NCBI GenBank assembly: GCA_030589605.1
Contig: JAUUVJ010000009.1
Location: 1-19,017, forward strand
Origin: Candidatus Hodarchaeota archaeon
GTDB lineage: Archaea; Asgardarchaeota; Heimdallarchaeia; Hodarchaeales; Hodarchaeaceae
Length of the DNA: 19,017 nucleotides
Direction of reading: 5' to 3'
The notes below the pieces were generated by a model. That model was not told the DNA's origin and did no database searches. It was given only the letters and a program-made list of their open reading frames with translations. Every line of letters begins with the position of its first letter. Positions within the stretch are counted from its first letter, which is position 1. This document shows, in pieces, positions 1 to 7,471 of this stretch. The translations under genes and the position numbers were made by a program.

Positions 1-78
1 AATCAATCCTACTTTCTTCACTATAATCATCACTCACTATTCATTTAGAAAGGGGAAAAAGAATATTAGATATGTTAA

Positions 79-1644
79 TTATATTCTATCATCTTTCCAT
101 TTTTTTAAATAAGCTCTCCAACTGATAGCCCATTTATCAGGATCATCTAATGATTCAGTTTTAAGTTTATGGACAACACTTGAATGTGGTGCCGTTTTTA
201 CGATTTCTGGATTTGTATATGCTTCTTCTGAGACTTTTGTTAATCCTGCAATATATTCATCAATTTCTGCTTTGGAATAAGACTCAGTTGGTTCGAGAGT
301 GAAAGGTTGGGGAACGATAAATGGATGATGACTAGACCACATGTGAAATCCAAAATCTACCATTCGATTTGTCACATCTTCCGTTGTTATACCTGTGTCA
401 TGGGTTAATTGTTCCCAACTATAACGAACCTGTTCTATTCTATGATGACCTTTAGCATAAGGAGCACTAGCACCATGAATTTCTAACACTTTTTTCAACA
501 TATAATTATTATTTAGAACAGCTATTCGAGATACTTCTTCTAATCCTTCACTACCTAGACTCATAATCCATGCATAAGATTTTAAAATCGCAGGAACGAC
601 TCCATAGAATGATCTTACTTTTCCTATAGAATGAGAAACGTCATAATCAAGATAATATTCTGATCCGTTATAACGTACTAGAGGTACAGGTAGGAACTTT
701 ATAAGCTCCTTCTTCACCCCAAGTGCACCAGCAGAAGGACCTCCACATCCATGAGGAGAGGAAAACGTTTTATGGAGATTGAAAAAGCACATATCAAAAT
801 TTGATTCTTTTGCTCTAGCAATACCTAGAATACCATTAGCATTAGCTTGATCGTATCCACATAGTCCTCCTATTTCATGGATCATTTTTGTAAATTCTAT
901 TATTTTGGGATTATAGATACCTGTATCTTCTGGATTTGTGATTAACAATCCTGCAGTACGATCTGAAATAGCTTCTTTTAATGCTTCAGGATCAGGTAAT
1001 CCAAATTCGTTAGGATAAATGTCAATGATTTTATATCCTTGAACTGCAGGTGCAGCTGCATCAGAGGGGTGAGAAAAAATGGTTGTGATTATCTCATCAC
1101 GTTTGTCGTCTTCTCCATTGTACTTATGATAAGCTTTAATTATAGAACTCATTGCTAGTATTGCTTGACTACCACTTGCAGGTTGTAGAGTAAATTTATC
1201 TAATCCTGAAATTTCTCTTAAAAACAGGTCAACTTTATAGAATATTTCCAAAATTCCTTGTACAGTCCCCATTGGTTGGGAAGGATGGAGTTCGGTTAAT
1301 TTTGGTGAAGTAGCAAATACCTCATTTATTTTGGGATTATATTTCATTGTACAAGTTCCTTGTCCAATATCAACATTGAAATCTGCTCCAAGATTTTCTT
1401 GGGATAGTCTAAGATAATGTTTCAATACCTGCATTTGAGAAAGTTCAGGAAGCTTAGGAGGAGTTTGTCGTAACATCGTTTTAGGTACTTTTGAACGTCC
1501 ATCTCCGACTATTGTCTCTATTTCTTTTTCAATTTCAGGTAAAAGAATTCCTCGCTCTCCTTTATTGCTCAACTCAAAGATTATTGGTTCATCCCATTTA
1601 GCTTGATGAAAATTTCGTACTCGGGCTATTCTTTTTCTATTCAT
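79..1644 (-). CDS. GcvP-like PLP enzyme, B-type subunit (divergent glycine dehydrogenase subunit 2)
   Basis: 521 residues, the usual length for the C-terminal (PLP-carrying) half of split glycine decarboxylase. Family signatures seen: a CTMKYNPKINE segment near residues 98-108, TELHPSQP near 117-124, and the PLP-lysine motif NLHKTFSSPHG near 289-299 with the expected Schiff-base lysine at about 292. In canonical glycine cleavage this subunit binds PLP and, with the A-type subunit, decarboxylates glycine and passes aminomethyl to GcvH. The protein differs from the canonical consensus as I recall it: SHPSDAAAPA (191-200) stands where AHGTNPASA is expected, and PASGSQ (155-160) where PAAGAHGE is expected. 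The fold assignment is firm; glycine as substrate is not. The ATG at 1644 is preceded by an AAAGGAAG ribosome binding site. It is the last gene of the minus-strand set, 28 bp after the A-type subunit. Confidence 0.88.
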   Translation of the reverse strand: MNRKRIARVRNFHQAKWDEPIIFELSNKGERGILLPEIEKEIETIVGDGRSKVPKTMLRQTPPKLPELSQMQVLKHYLRLSQENLGADFNVDIGQGTCTMKYNPKINEVFATSPKLTELHPSQPMGTVQGILEIFYKVDLFLREISGLDKFTLQPASGSQAILAMSSIIKAYHKYNGEDDKRDEIITTIFSHPSDAAAPAVQGYKIIDIYPNEFGLPDPEALKEAISDRTAGLLITNPEDTGIYNPKIIEFTKMIHEIGGLCGYDQANANGILGIARAKESNFDMCFFNLHKTFSSPHGCGGPSAGALGVKKELIKFLPVPLVRYNGSEYYLDYDVSHSIGKVRSFYGVVPAILKSYAWIMSLGSEGLEEVSRIAVLNNNYMLKKVLEIHGASAPYAKGHHRIEQVRYSWEQLTHDTGITTEDVTNRMVDFGFHMWSSHHPFIVPQPFTLEPTESYSKAEIDEYIAGLTKVSEEAYTNPEIVKTAPHSSVVHKLKTESLDDPDKWAISWRAYLKKWKDDRI

Positions 1645-1672
1645 AATTATTTACTTCCTTTAATACCTCTAA

Positions 1673-3070
1673 TTAATTCAAGATAGCTCCTAATTCCAAT
1701 ACTAAGTTATCAATATCGTCTTTTTTATGAATCTCTGTTACACAATATAACGCGCTTTCTTTGAGCTTAGGAAACTCTTTAGATAATTCTTTTCCACCAA
1801 AAATTTTCTTTTTTACTAAAAATTCATTAATTTCTGAAACTTTTTTTGATGTTTCATTGAAATCTACAACAAATTCTCTGAAATGAGCGGTTTCCTTGAA
1901 TGGAATAGAAACTCCTTCAATATTGGATAGTTCTTCCATAGCATATTGTGTTTTTTGAAGAATCAATTGTCCCAATTCTTGCATTCCTTGAGGGCCCATT
2001 AATGCTAAATAAACCGCTGTGGTAATTCCCCATAAAGCTGTTGCTGTACCAATGAATTCTTTGCCTTTATCTCTCTTACTAAAAGAAGTTCGATCATATG
2101 TTACATCTCCAAATCCATATTCTCCTTTAACGATTGTAGGTATTATACCAAATAGTCGTGATGGATATTCCATGACAAATTTTTCTTCATCGTGAGTAGC
2201 GATATAACCTGCATGACCCCCACCATATTGCATATGCATACCTAGTCCTTGAATGTCTCCACAAACGATATCAGCTCCATAATTGCTGGGAGGTGTTAAC
2301 ACTCCTAGTGATACAGGTTCCGCTCCAACAATGCTCAACGCTCCATAATCGTGTGCAATTGACGAAATTTGATTCCCTTGATCCTCAATACATCCTAAAT
2401 AGGAAGGGTTCTCAAAATAAACTCCAGCTGTATTCTTTGATATTTTCTCTTCAAGATCTTTGAGATCAATTTTACCAGTTTTATAATCAGCCTTTAGAAT
2501 GTTTAATTTCAGAAGAGGATTACAATAATTTTGAATTATTAACAGTCTATCAGGAGATATTGTAGCAGAAATTAAGATTTCATTACGATCAGTTATTCTT
2601 GAAGCCATTTGAATAGCTGTACTTGCAGCTTGTCCCCAATCATAAGTTGGTACATTAACGACATCCATATCAAGTAATTCAGCCATCATGCTTTGATATT
2701 CAAATAAAGCATGAAATCGCCCATGATCTTCATAAGGTTCACCTGCATAAGCAGTTAAGAATTCCGAACGTGAATTAATTTCATCACAAATAGCTGGAAC
2801 GTAATGCTGCGAACATCCTCCACCTAGGAAACTTGTGAATTCTTGACATGTTTTATTTTTTGCTAAAATTCCTTCAACATGTCTTTTGAGATCATATTCA
2901 GACACTAATGCTTCAGGAAGATTCATTTTTCCTTTAAATCTCAAAAAATCTGGAATATCTTCATAGAGTTCTTCGATATCCTTTACCCCAATTTCCTGTA
3001 ACATTTGTTCTTTAATCTCTGGTACAGAATTTGGAATATAAGGATGAATTATACTTTTTTTGTCACTCAT
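1673..3070 (-). CDS. GcvP-like enzyme, A-type subunit (divergent glycine dehydrogenase subunit 1)
   Basis: 465 residues from the chosen start, typical for the N-terminal half of split GcvP. Family features: FLGGGCSQHYVP (81-92), RSEFLTAY (101-108), FHALFEYQ (119-126), GALSIVGAEPVSLG (243-256), a GGGHAG loop (283-288) and ALMGPQGMQEL (356-366). It should form a heterodimer or heterotetramer with the downstream B-type subunit. Several usually invariant stretches are changed: GEPYEDHG (110-117) where PYQPEISQG is normal, and KRDKGKEFIGT (332-342) where RREKATSNICT is normal. An upstream in-frame ATG at 3097 would add nine residues, but the ATG at 3070 is preferred because GGAG lies eight bases before it. 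The gene follows the SDR by 74 bp on the same strand, so cotranscription is likely. Confidence 0.87.
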   Translation of the reverse strand: MSDKKSIIHPYIPNSVPEIKEQMLQEIGVKDIEELYEDIPDFLRFKGKMNLPEALVSEYDLKRHVEGILAKNKTCQEFTSFLGGGCSQHYVPAICDEINSRSEFLTAYAGEPYEDHGRFHALFEYQSMMAELLDMDVVNVPTYDWGQAASTAIQMASRITDRNEILISATISPDRLLIIQNYCNPLLKLNILKADYKTGKIDLKDLEEKISKNTAGVYFENPSYLGCIEDQGNQISSIAHDYGALSIVGAEPVSLGVLTPPSNYGADIVCGDIQGLGMHMQYGGGHAGYIATHDEEKFVMEYPSRLFGIIPTIVKGEYGFGDVTYDRTSFSKRDKGKEFIGTATALWGITTAVYLALMGPQGMQELGQLILQKTQYAMEELSNIEGVSIPFKETAHFREFVVDFNETSKKVSEINEFLVKKKIFGGKELSKEFPKLKESALYCVTEIHKKDDIDNLVLELGAILN

Positions 3071-3078
3071 AATTGATT

Positions 3079-3082
3079 CTCC
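3079..3082 (-). promoter_or_regulatory. Ribosome binding site deciding the A-type GcvP-like start
   Basis: GGAG on the minus strand, eight bases upstream of the ATG at 3070. The alternative ATG at 3097 has only a weaker AGGA upstream of it, so the shorter protein is favoured. Confidence 0.6.
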
Positions 3083-3121
3083 ATAAAATTCTATCATTAT
3101 AAGTCCTATTAAGTAACATTG

Positions 3122-3169
3122 CTAAGCAATTCCTCCACAGCCGACTAAGCTATGCCTCCTCCGTCGACT
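3122..3169. repeat. Imperfect 23-bp tandem duplication over the SDR stop codon
   Basis: Two adjacent copies with 23-bp period match at about three quarters of positions. The copy at 3145-3169 encodes the SDR C-terminus (VDGGGIA, stop). The copy at 3122-3146, just past the stop, would read VGCGGIA, stop, on the same strand. This looks like a small tandem duplication of the gene end or a remnant of another SDR end. It could be chance resemblance in a GC-richer patch, but the preserved reading and stop argue for duplication. Confidence 0.5.
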
Positions 3170-3939
3170 ACTACTGTTGTCCCAGTAACCCAACTTGAAA
3201 GATCACTAACTAGGAAAAGAACTGTATGCGCAATATCTTGTGGTAAACCGACTCTTTTAAGGGGACGATCTGCTGCTTCTTTCATGAATTCGGCTTCATC
3301 TTGTCCTATTTGTTTTGCTTCACCTCTTAAAAGCTCTGTATCAGTATCTCCAGGACAAACACAGTTAACTCTAATATTATGTTTCCCATGATCTATAGCC
3401 ATTGCTCGGGTCATGTTAACAACTCCACCTTTAGCAGCACAATAGGCAATGGCATTAGAACCTCCTTTAAGTCCCCAACCTGATCCTGTGTTTACAATAT
3501 TACCTCCGCTACCCTGCTCAATCATAATAGGAATTACATATCTTGATAGTAGAAATATTGCTTTTAAACTGACATTTAATACTAAATCCCATTCGTCTTC
3601 CTGCAAAGTAAGAATAGTTTTTCTTTTAATTACTCCTGCATTATTAAATAGAATATCTACTCTTCCAAAGTCTTTAACAATGGTTTCTACTGTATTTTTA
3701 CACTCATTATCTTCTGTAACATCACAAAGATAGAATTCAGCTTTTTTCGCAATTTTTTTAATTTCTTCTATCGCTAAATTTCCACGATTTTCGTTAACAT
3801 CCAATATTGCAATATTAGCCCCCATTTCTGCTAATAATTTAGCAGTTGAAAATCCTATCCCCGAAGCTCCTCCAGTAATTATTGCTAATTTGTTATCCAA
3901 AGAAAGAAGATTATTTATTTGAGTATTATCATTATTCAT
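3145..3939 (-). CDS. Short-chain dehydrogenase/reductase, probably NAD(H)-dependent
   Basis: 264 residues, a classical SDR length. TGGASGIG glycine-rich loop at 22-29, NNAG at 99-102, catalytic Ser153 (in NTGSG), Tyr166 and Lys170 (YCAAK), and the closing VTGTTVVVDGGG. Asp47 at the end of strand beta-2 (AILDVNE) is the usual mark of NAD(H) preference. The substrate is not readable from sequence; the family oxidises alcohols or reduces carbonyls in the cytoplasm. An in-frame ATG at 3996 would add 19 residues. The ATG at 3939 is chosen because AGGGG lies eight bases upstream and the protein then begins like other SDRs. It is the first gene of a minus-strand set leading into the GcvP-like pair, so it may process that pair's substrate or product (inference). 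Confidence 0.9.
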   Translation of the reverse strand: MNNDNTQINNLLSLDNKLAIITGGASGIGFSTAKLLAEMGANIAILDVNENRGNLAIEEIKKIAKKAEFYLCDVTEDNECKNTVETIVKDFGRVDILFNNAGVIKRKTILTLQEDEWDLVLNVSLKAIFLLSRYVIPIMIEQGSGGNIVNTGSGWGLKGGSNAIAYCAAKGGVVNMTRAMAIDHGKHNIRVNCVCPGDTDTELLRGEAKQIGQDEAEFMKEAADRPLKRVGLPQDIAHTVLFLVSDLSSWVTGTTVVVDGGGIA

Positions 3940-4307
3940 AAGGTATACCCCTAGGGAATTTCTCATAAGTCTATATGCTATTTTTATTATAAACAATAAT
4001 AAATAATTTACAAATATTTCGTTTGTTAATTACAATAATCGGTTTTTAGATTTATTAAAAAATTTTATTCATATTTATCTTCAAAAGATTTCATATTAAA
4101 CAAGCCAACATAAAATTCATTCGTTTTCCTTCCCTTTTTTTTCAGAAACAAGAAAAGAGAATAGATTTCAAATACTGTATCTGATATCAATAAAGATTCG
4201 GGTGACAAATATCACCAATATTCTGATAAATCTATTCTTGATAACTTCATTATTATATGAATTTTGATTTTTATAATTAGTTGTAATACTAACTTCAAGG
4301 GATTTGC
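3940..4307. promoter_or_regulatory. Divergent intergenic region between two SDR genes
   Basis: 368 bp without a credible ORF. It must carry the start signals for both flanking genes. Candidate TATA-like boxes are TTTATAAT on the minus strand (about 3983-3992) for the minus SDR and TTATATGA at about 4253-4260 for the plus SDR, each at a workable distance from its start codon. The middle (4158-4238) holds nested inverted repeats listed separately. No tRNA or other structured RNA gene was recognised. Confidence 0.55.
4158..4238. repeat. Nested inverted repeats, candidate operator
   Basis: An 11-bp perfect inverted pair, AGAATAGATTT (4158-4168) and AAATCTATTCT (4228-4238), encloses a second palindrome with arms GGTGA (4201-4205) and TCACC (4212-4216). 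The same stretch has an 8-bp palindrome TGATATCA (4182-4189) and the direct repeat TCTGATA (4180-4186 and 4222-4228). It lies upstream of the plus SDR's TATA-like box, so a regulator site acting on one or both SDR promoters is plausible. The function is inferred only. Confidence 0.45.
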
Positions 4308-5060
4308 ATGAAAGGATTAAAAAATAAACGCGTTCTTATAACAGGGGGAGCTAGTGGAATAGGTTCTGCAACAGTTTCACGATTTATAGCAGAAGGATCC
4401 TTAGTTACAATCTTAGATCGTGATGAAGTTGCACTAATCAATAAGAAAGAAAGTACTCCTGATCTTGTAGGAACGATAAAAGGAGATGTATCAAAACCTT
4501 CTGATGTTGAAAATGCTTTTGAGAAAGTGAAGGAATTAATGGGAGGCATTGATGTTTTAATAAATAATGCTGGTATTAGCATTAGAGATCTATTTGTGGA
4601 CATTTCTTACGAGCAATGGCAGAAAGTGATAAATGTAAACCTTACAGGTGTGTTTTTAGTAGCACAAGCTACTGCAAAACTGATGTTGGAAGGTAATGGT
4701 GGAACAATCATAAATATGGGGTCAACAAACGGTATGACGGGAATTCCGTTTTATGCATCATACAATGCATCAAAAGCAGGTGTTATTGAACTTACAAAAT
4801 CAATGGCTCTTGAATTAGCTCCAACTATAACAGTAAATGCTGTTTGTCCTGGTTACATTCTTACTCCAATGCAAGAGGCTGAGTACACACCTGAAATGTT
4901 AAGAGAATGTGAAAGTAAAATTCCTCTAAAAAGACTTGGTAAACCTGAAGAAGTAGCTGCTTTATACGCGTTTTTAGCTTCAGACGATGCAAAATATCTC
5001 ACAGGTCAAACTTATGTTATTGATGGTGGAGAAATTGCTGGTGCTCTAGCTAGTAGATGA
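4308..5060 (+). CDS. Short-chain dehydrogenase/reductase, second copy, probably NAD(H)-dependent
   Basis: 250 residues, a classical SDR of the FabG-like shape. TGGASGIG at 12-19, NNAG at 86-89, Ser139 (NMGST), Tyr152 and Lys156 (YNASK), and a C-terminal TGQTYVIDGGE. Asp37 after strand beta-2 (TILDRDE) points to NAD(H). The ATG has AAGGGA a few bases upstream. It is transcribed away from the SDR at 3145-3939, with which it shares the SDR fold and catalytic layout but not close sequence identity. The two may act in one catabolic or redox route controlled from the shared upstream region. The substrate is unknown. Confidence 0.9.
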   Translation: MKGLKNKRVLITGGASGIGSATVSRFIAEGSLVTILDRDEVALINKKESTPDLVGTIKGDVSKPSDVENAFEKVKELMGGIDVLINNAGISIRDLFVDISYEQWQKVINVNLTGVFLVAQATAKLMLEGNGGTIINMGSTNGMTGIPFYASYNASKAGVIELTKSMALELAPTITVNAVCPGYILTPMQEAEYTPEMLRECESKIPLKRLGKPEEVAALYAFLASDDAKYLTGQTYVIDGGEIAGALASR

Positions 5061-5102
5061 ATTGCTCAAGTTTTACCAAACGAAAGACTTTAAATCAAAT
5101 AA

Positions 5103-5396
5103 TCATTCTTCTACCATTTTTTTACCTACTGATGCTAAATAGATAACAAATTGTTCTTCTCCATCTAGTCTCATTATATCATTTAGCTCTTCATCATGAA
5201 AAGCTGCAATGACGCATACCCCACATGAGGTATTTTCCGCAGCTAAATAGAGATTTTGACCTACATGACCCGCGTCAATGAGTAAATACCGGAAACCCCT
5301 TTCTCCATATCTATAGGTCATCCGATAAGGAATAGCGACCCAAATAAAAGTTATAGCACTTTTTTTAACAATTCTATTCTCATTTTCTTTTAATTC
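5103..5396 (-). pseudogene. Decayed C-terminal remnant of a SagB-type nitroreductase
   Basis: The open frame encodes only the last third of the family fold: FIWVAIPYR, then RYGERGFRYLLIDAGHV and QNLYLAAE, ending in a VIYLASVGKK strand. Over the 68 residues from MTYRYGERG to VGKK, 49 match the intact copy at 7472-8218 (about 72%). The FMN-binding N-terminal segments (RxSIRKY and PSAGARH in the intact copy) are absent, so it cannot be a working enzyme. Reading upstream, the frame meets TAA at 5397-5399 and a TGA just before it. A possible trace, YEQRLYG, further upstream resembles VEQGLYR of the intact copy, as expected for decay in place. An internal ATG at 5321 would give a 72-residue product, but no good ribosome binding site supports it. 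Confidence 0.8.
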
Positions 5397-5476
5397 TTAT
5401 CAAGATAAACCATACAATCTCTGTTCATATTTACTCATTTAATCAATTTTTGTTTTTAATTTAGGCTATCAATTGT

Positions 5477-5515
5477 TTTATAAATCCCCTAACTCCAATG
5501 ATAAACAGGAAAGGT
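5477..5515 (+). promoter_or_regulatory. TATA-like box and ribosome binding site for the 599-residue ORF
   Basis: TTTATAAAT at 5477-5485 lies about 45 bases before the TTG start at 5525, and AAAGGT at 5510-5515 lies nine bases before it. Together they support the TTG start over the first internal ATG (residue 23). Confidence 0.5.
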
Positions 5516-5524
5516 CAGATATAA

Positions 5525-7324
5525 TTGGAGAATTATTTTTCTATTTATGATGATTATTATCATGCCCTAGAGAGTAGTTGGAAAGAAGACATGGATTATA
5601 TTTACGCGTTTGTTCGAAAATATAATAATTATGTAAGAGAGGGTATCCTTTCTGATGATATATTAAAATTAGAACGTTTATTAACTAAATCTGGTAAATA
5701 TCCGAATTTAACTGTTTCTTATGACAATTGCTTTCGATTATTGGATGTACATGACCTAGATTTGTATGAAGGAATAGTAGCGAAATCCACATCGAAAAAA
5801 TACAGATTAAATTACCAATATTGGTGGTTTAGTGAACAAGGGGCTATACCAAGTAAAGAAACAAGGAGAACTTTTATACACGACTTCTCCAATAATGTTA
5901 ATTTACTTAATTCGTTTAGAACAGTTTGGATGCTCCCTAACACTGATACTATAAATGTAAAAGGGGTATCTAGACATATTATTCGAGAACGTGGACATGG
6001 ATCCTATAAGAAGTTATTATTTCCAGATATAGCTTCACAAAAGAGATTTCTCTTAAAACAGGGCGAATATGAAATCCTAAGAAAATACATTATCCATGAA
6101 TTTGAACGAATGTTCCCCAATGAGATATATTTGAACAAGAGATCGCAACCCCGCATTTTCTCCATAAGAAAGGGGTATGATAAGAGAAGAATGAGTAATA
6201 TAATGGCTGCTACTTTTTGGGATTGTTTATCAAATAATCCAGGTTACAGAAATATGATAAATACTAAACGATATGTCTATAATGGATTAGTTAAATTCAT
6301 CAATGGTTCTAAATCACCCAAAAGCTATTTTTCAGGTCATGATGTCGAATTGGATACAAAATTCATCATTACGCTTACTATTAAAAATTCGGCACTAAAA
6401 AGATTGCTGGTTAATATCGAAAATAAGGAATTTGAAGATTTTTCACTAGATGATCCTCATACAATCTATAAATCATGGATTGTTGATGGTGAATTAGCAT
6501 CCGCTTTTGATCTGAGTAAATTTACCTGGAGCATAAAAGATTCACTTAAATATCGGTATATTCATTTTCGAGATGTACAGCATTTAATGGCTGAAAACAA
6601 CCCAAACGGAATCACATCAGTAATTGAATCGCTTTTTGAAGACGAGAAATTCAATAGATTACTGAATAAACATGTTGGTGATCTATTACCGGAGCGTAGA
6701 GTAATTTGTACAAACACAGGAAACTTTCGTGAAAATTACTATAATTTCGGGACTGCAACCAGTATGGCATATCCAGATGTAACAGCGAAAGGATTGAATT
6801 GTAAGCCAGTTTATATCCAAATAAAGGATTTAGGGAAAGCTGTTGATGCAGGAAAAAAAAGTAGGGTGCTTGTTGATAATTTAAAATCATTATTTGGTTA
6901 TTCAGATGGGTTTAAGAACTTAACTGTAAATATTGTCCATCCCCAAGACATTAGAAATGTTTTAAATACACAGTTCCATCAAAAATTACTTGACTTAGCG
7001 AATTCTGAAAACGCAGGTATTATAAACATTGGAGCATGGAAATTTAATGCCGAAATCCCGGGAATATCTAAATTTGGTGAAATATACAGCGCATTGCGAA
7101 TAACTCACGTAGATAAAAACTTAAAATCAGCTGCAGCTGTCGAAAAAGCTATCACATGCTTGAAATCAGTTGGAATGATAACAGATCAACTTGATGAACA
7201 AAACACACTATCTTTTGCAAAAAGTCTTGAGGAAATATGGTCAAATAATGTGATTGAGATGTTAATAAGAATTTGCAATGATTATGGCCTTTTCTTCTGC
7301 GGAAATCCTCATACAGTGATCTAG
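5525..7324 (+). CDS. Unrecognised protein with a possible PD-(D/E)xK-like nuclease core
   Basis: 599 residues, not recognised as any named family. No signal peptide or membrane segment is evident. The N-terminal 350 residues are rich in Tyr, Asn, Lys and Arg and show no motif I know. Around residues 364-450 the pattern suggests a PD-(D/E)xK fold with the Mrr-like Q-x-K variant: a helix IESLFEDEKFNRLL (367-380) with acidic residues, then YPDVTAKG (416-423) with Asp418, then VYIQIKD (429-435) with Gln432 and Lys434. In such nucleases Asp and (E/Q)xK bind metal. This rests on pattern only. The start is TTG with AAAGGT nine bases upstream. The gene sits between a decayed and an intact copy of the same nitroreductase, which suggests arrival by insertion or rearrangement. 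It could belong with the nearby methyltransferase or be independent. Confidence 0.7.
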   Translation: MENYFSIYDDYYHALESSWKEDMDYIYAFVRKYNNYVREGILSDDILKLERLLTKSGKYPNLTVSYDNCFRLLDVHDLDLYEGIVAKSTSKKYRLNYQYWWFSEQGAIPSKETRRTFIHDFSNNVNLLNSFRTVWMLPNTDTINVKGVSRHIIRERGHGSYKKLLFPDIASQKRFLLKQGEYEILRKYIIHEFERMFPNEIYLNKRSQPRIFSIRKGYDKRRMSNIMAATFWDCLSNNPGYRNMINTKRYVYNGLVKFINGSKSPKSYFSGHDVELDTKFIITLTIKNSALKRLLVNIENKEFEDFSLDDPHTIYKSWIVDGELASAFDLSKFTWSIKDSLKYRYIHFRDVQHLMAENNPNGITSVIESLFEDEKFNRLLNKHVGDLLPERRVICTNTGNFRENYYNFGTATSMAYPDVTAKGLNCKPVYIQIKDLGKAVDAGKKSRVLVDNLKSLFGYSDGFKNLTVNIVHPQDIRNVLNTQFHQKLLDLANSENAGIINIGAWKFNAEIPGISKFGEIYSALRITHVDKNLKSAAAVEKAITCLKSVGMITDQLDEQNTLSFAKSLEEIWSNNVIEMLIRICNDYGLFFCGNPHTVI

Positions 7325-7471
7325 GACTTGATATAAAGGTAGATACGATGTATGTAGTCATAACATTATTGAATATCATTGGTCAGAATAGAATTTAGAC
7401 CTGATTAGGATAAATTCAAAAAGTGGATAAACTAGTTTGATTTCGGACTGGATAACAATGGTAATATTTTC

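Noticed and set aside
1..78. A gene end or element at the left edge
   Set aside because: Only a short AT-rich stretch with an A-rich patch, which reads as a T-rich run downstream of the B-type gene; too little to call anything firmly.
79..3070. Standard glycine cleavage operon
   Set aside because: Neither gcvT, gcvH nor lpd is present, and several signature stretches in both subunits differ from the canonical ones, so only a GcvP-like name is justified.
3152..3733. Plus-strand ORFs opposite the first SDR
   Set aside because: They lie wholly within a well-supported SDR gene on the other strand and their products are compositionally unlike proteins.
4295..4603. Minus-strand ORF opposite the second SDR start
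   Set aside because: It is an antisense shadow of the SDR N-terminus with no ribosome binding site or recognisable domain.
5103..5321. A genuine 72-residue protein
   Set aside because: It matches only the C-terminal third of the adjacent nitroreductase and lacks the FMN-binding N-terminus, so remnant is the simpler reading.
7325..7471. Terminator or small RNA gene between the convergent ORFs
   Set aside because: No T-run, stable hairpin or tRNA-like cloverleaf could be seen in these 147 bases.
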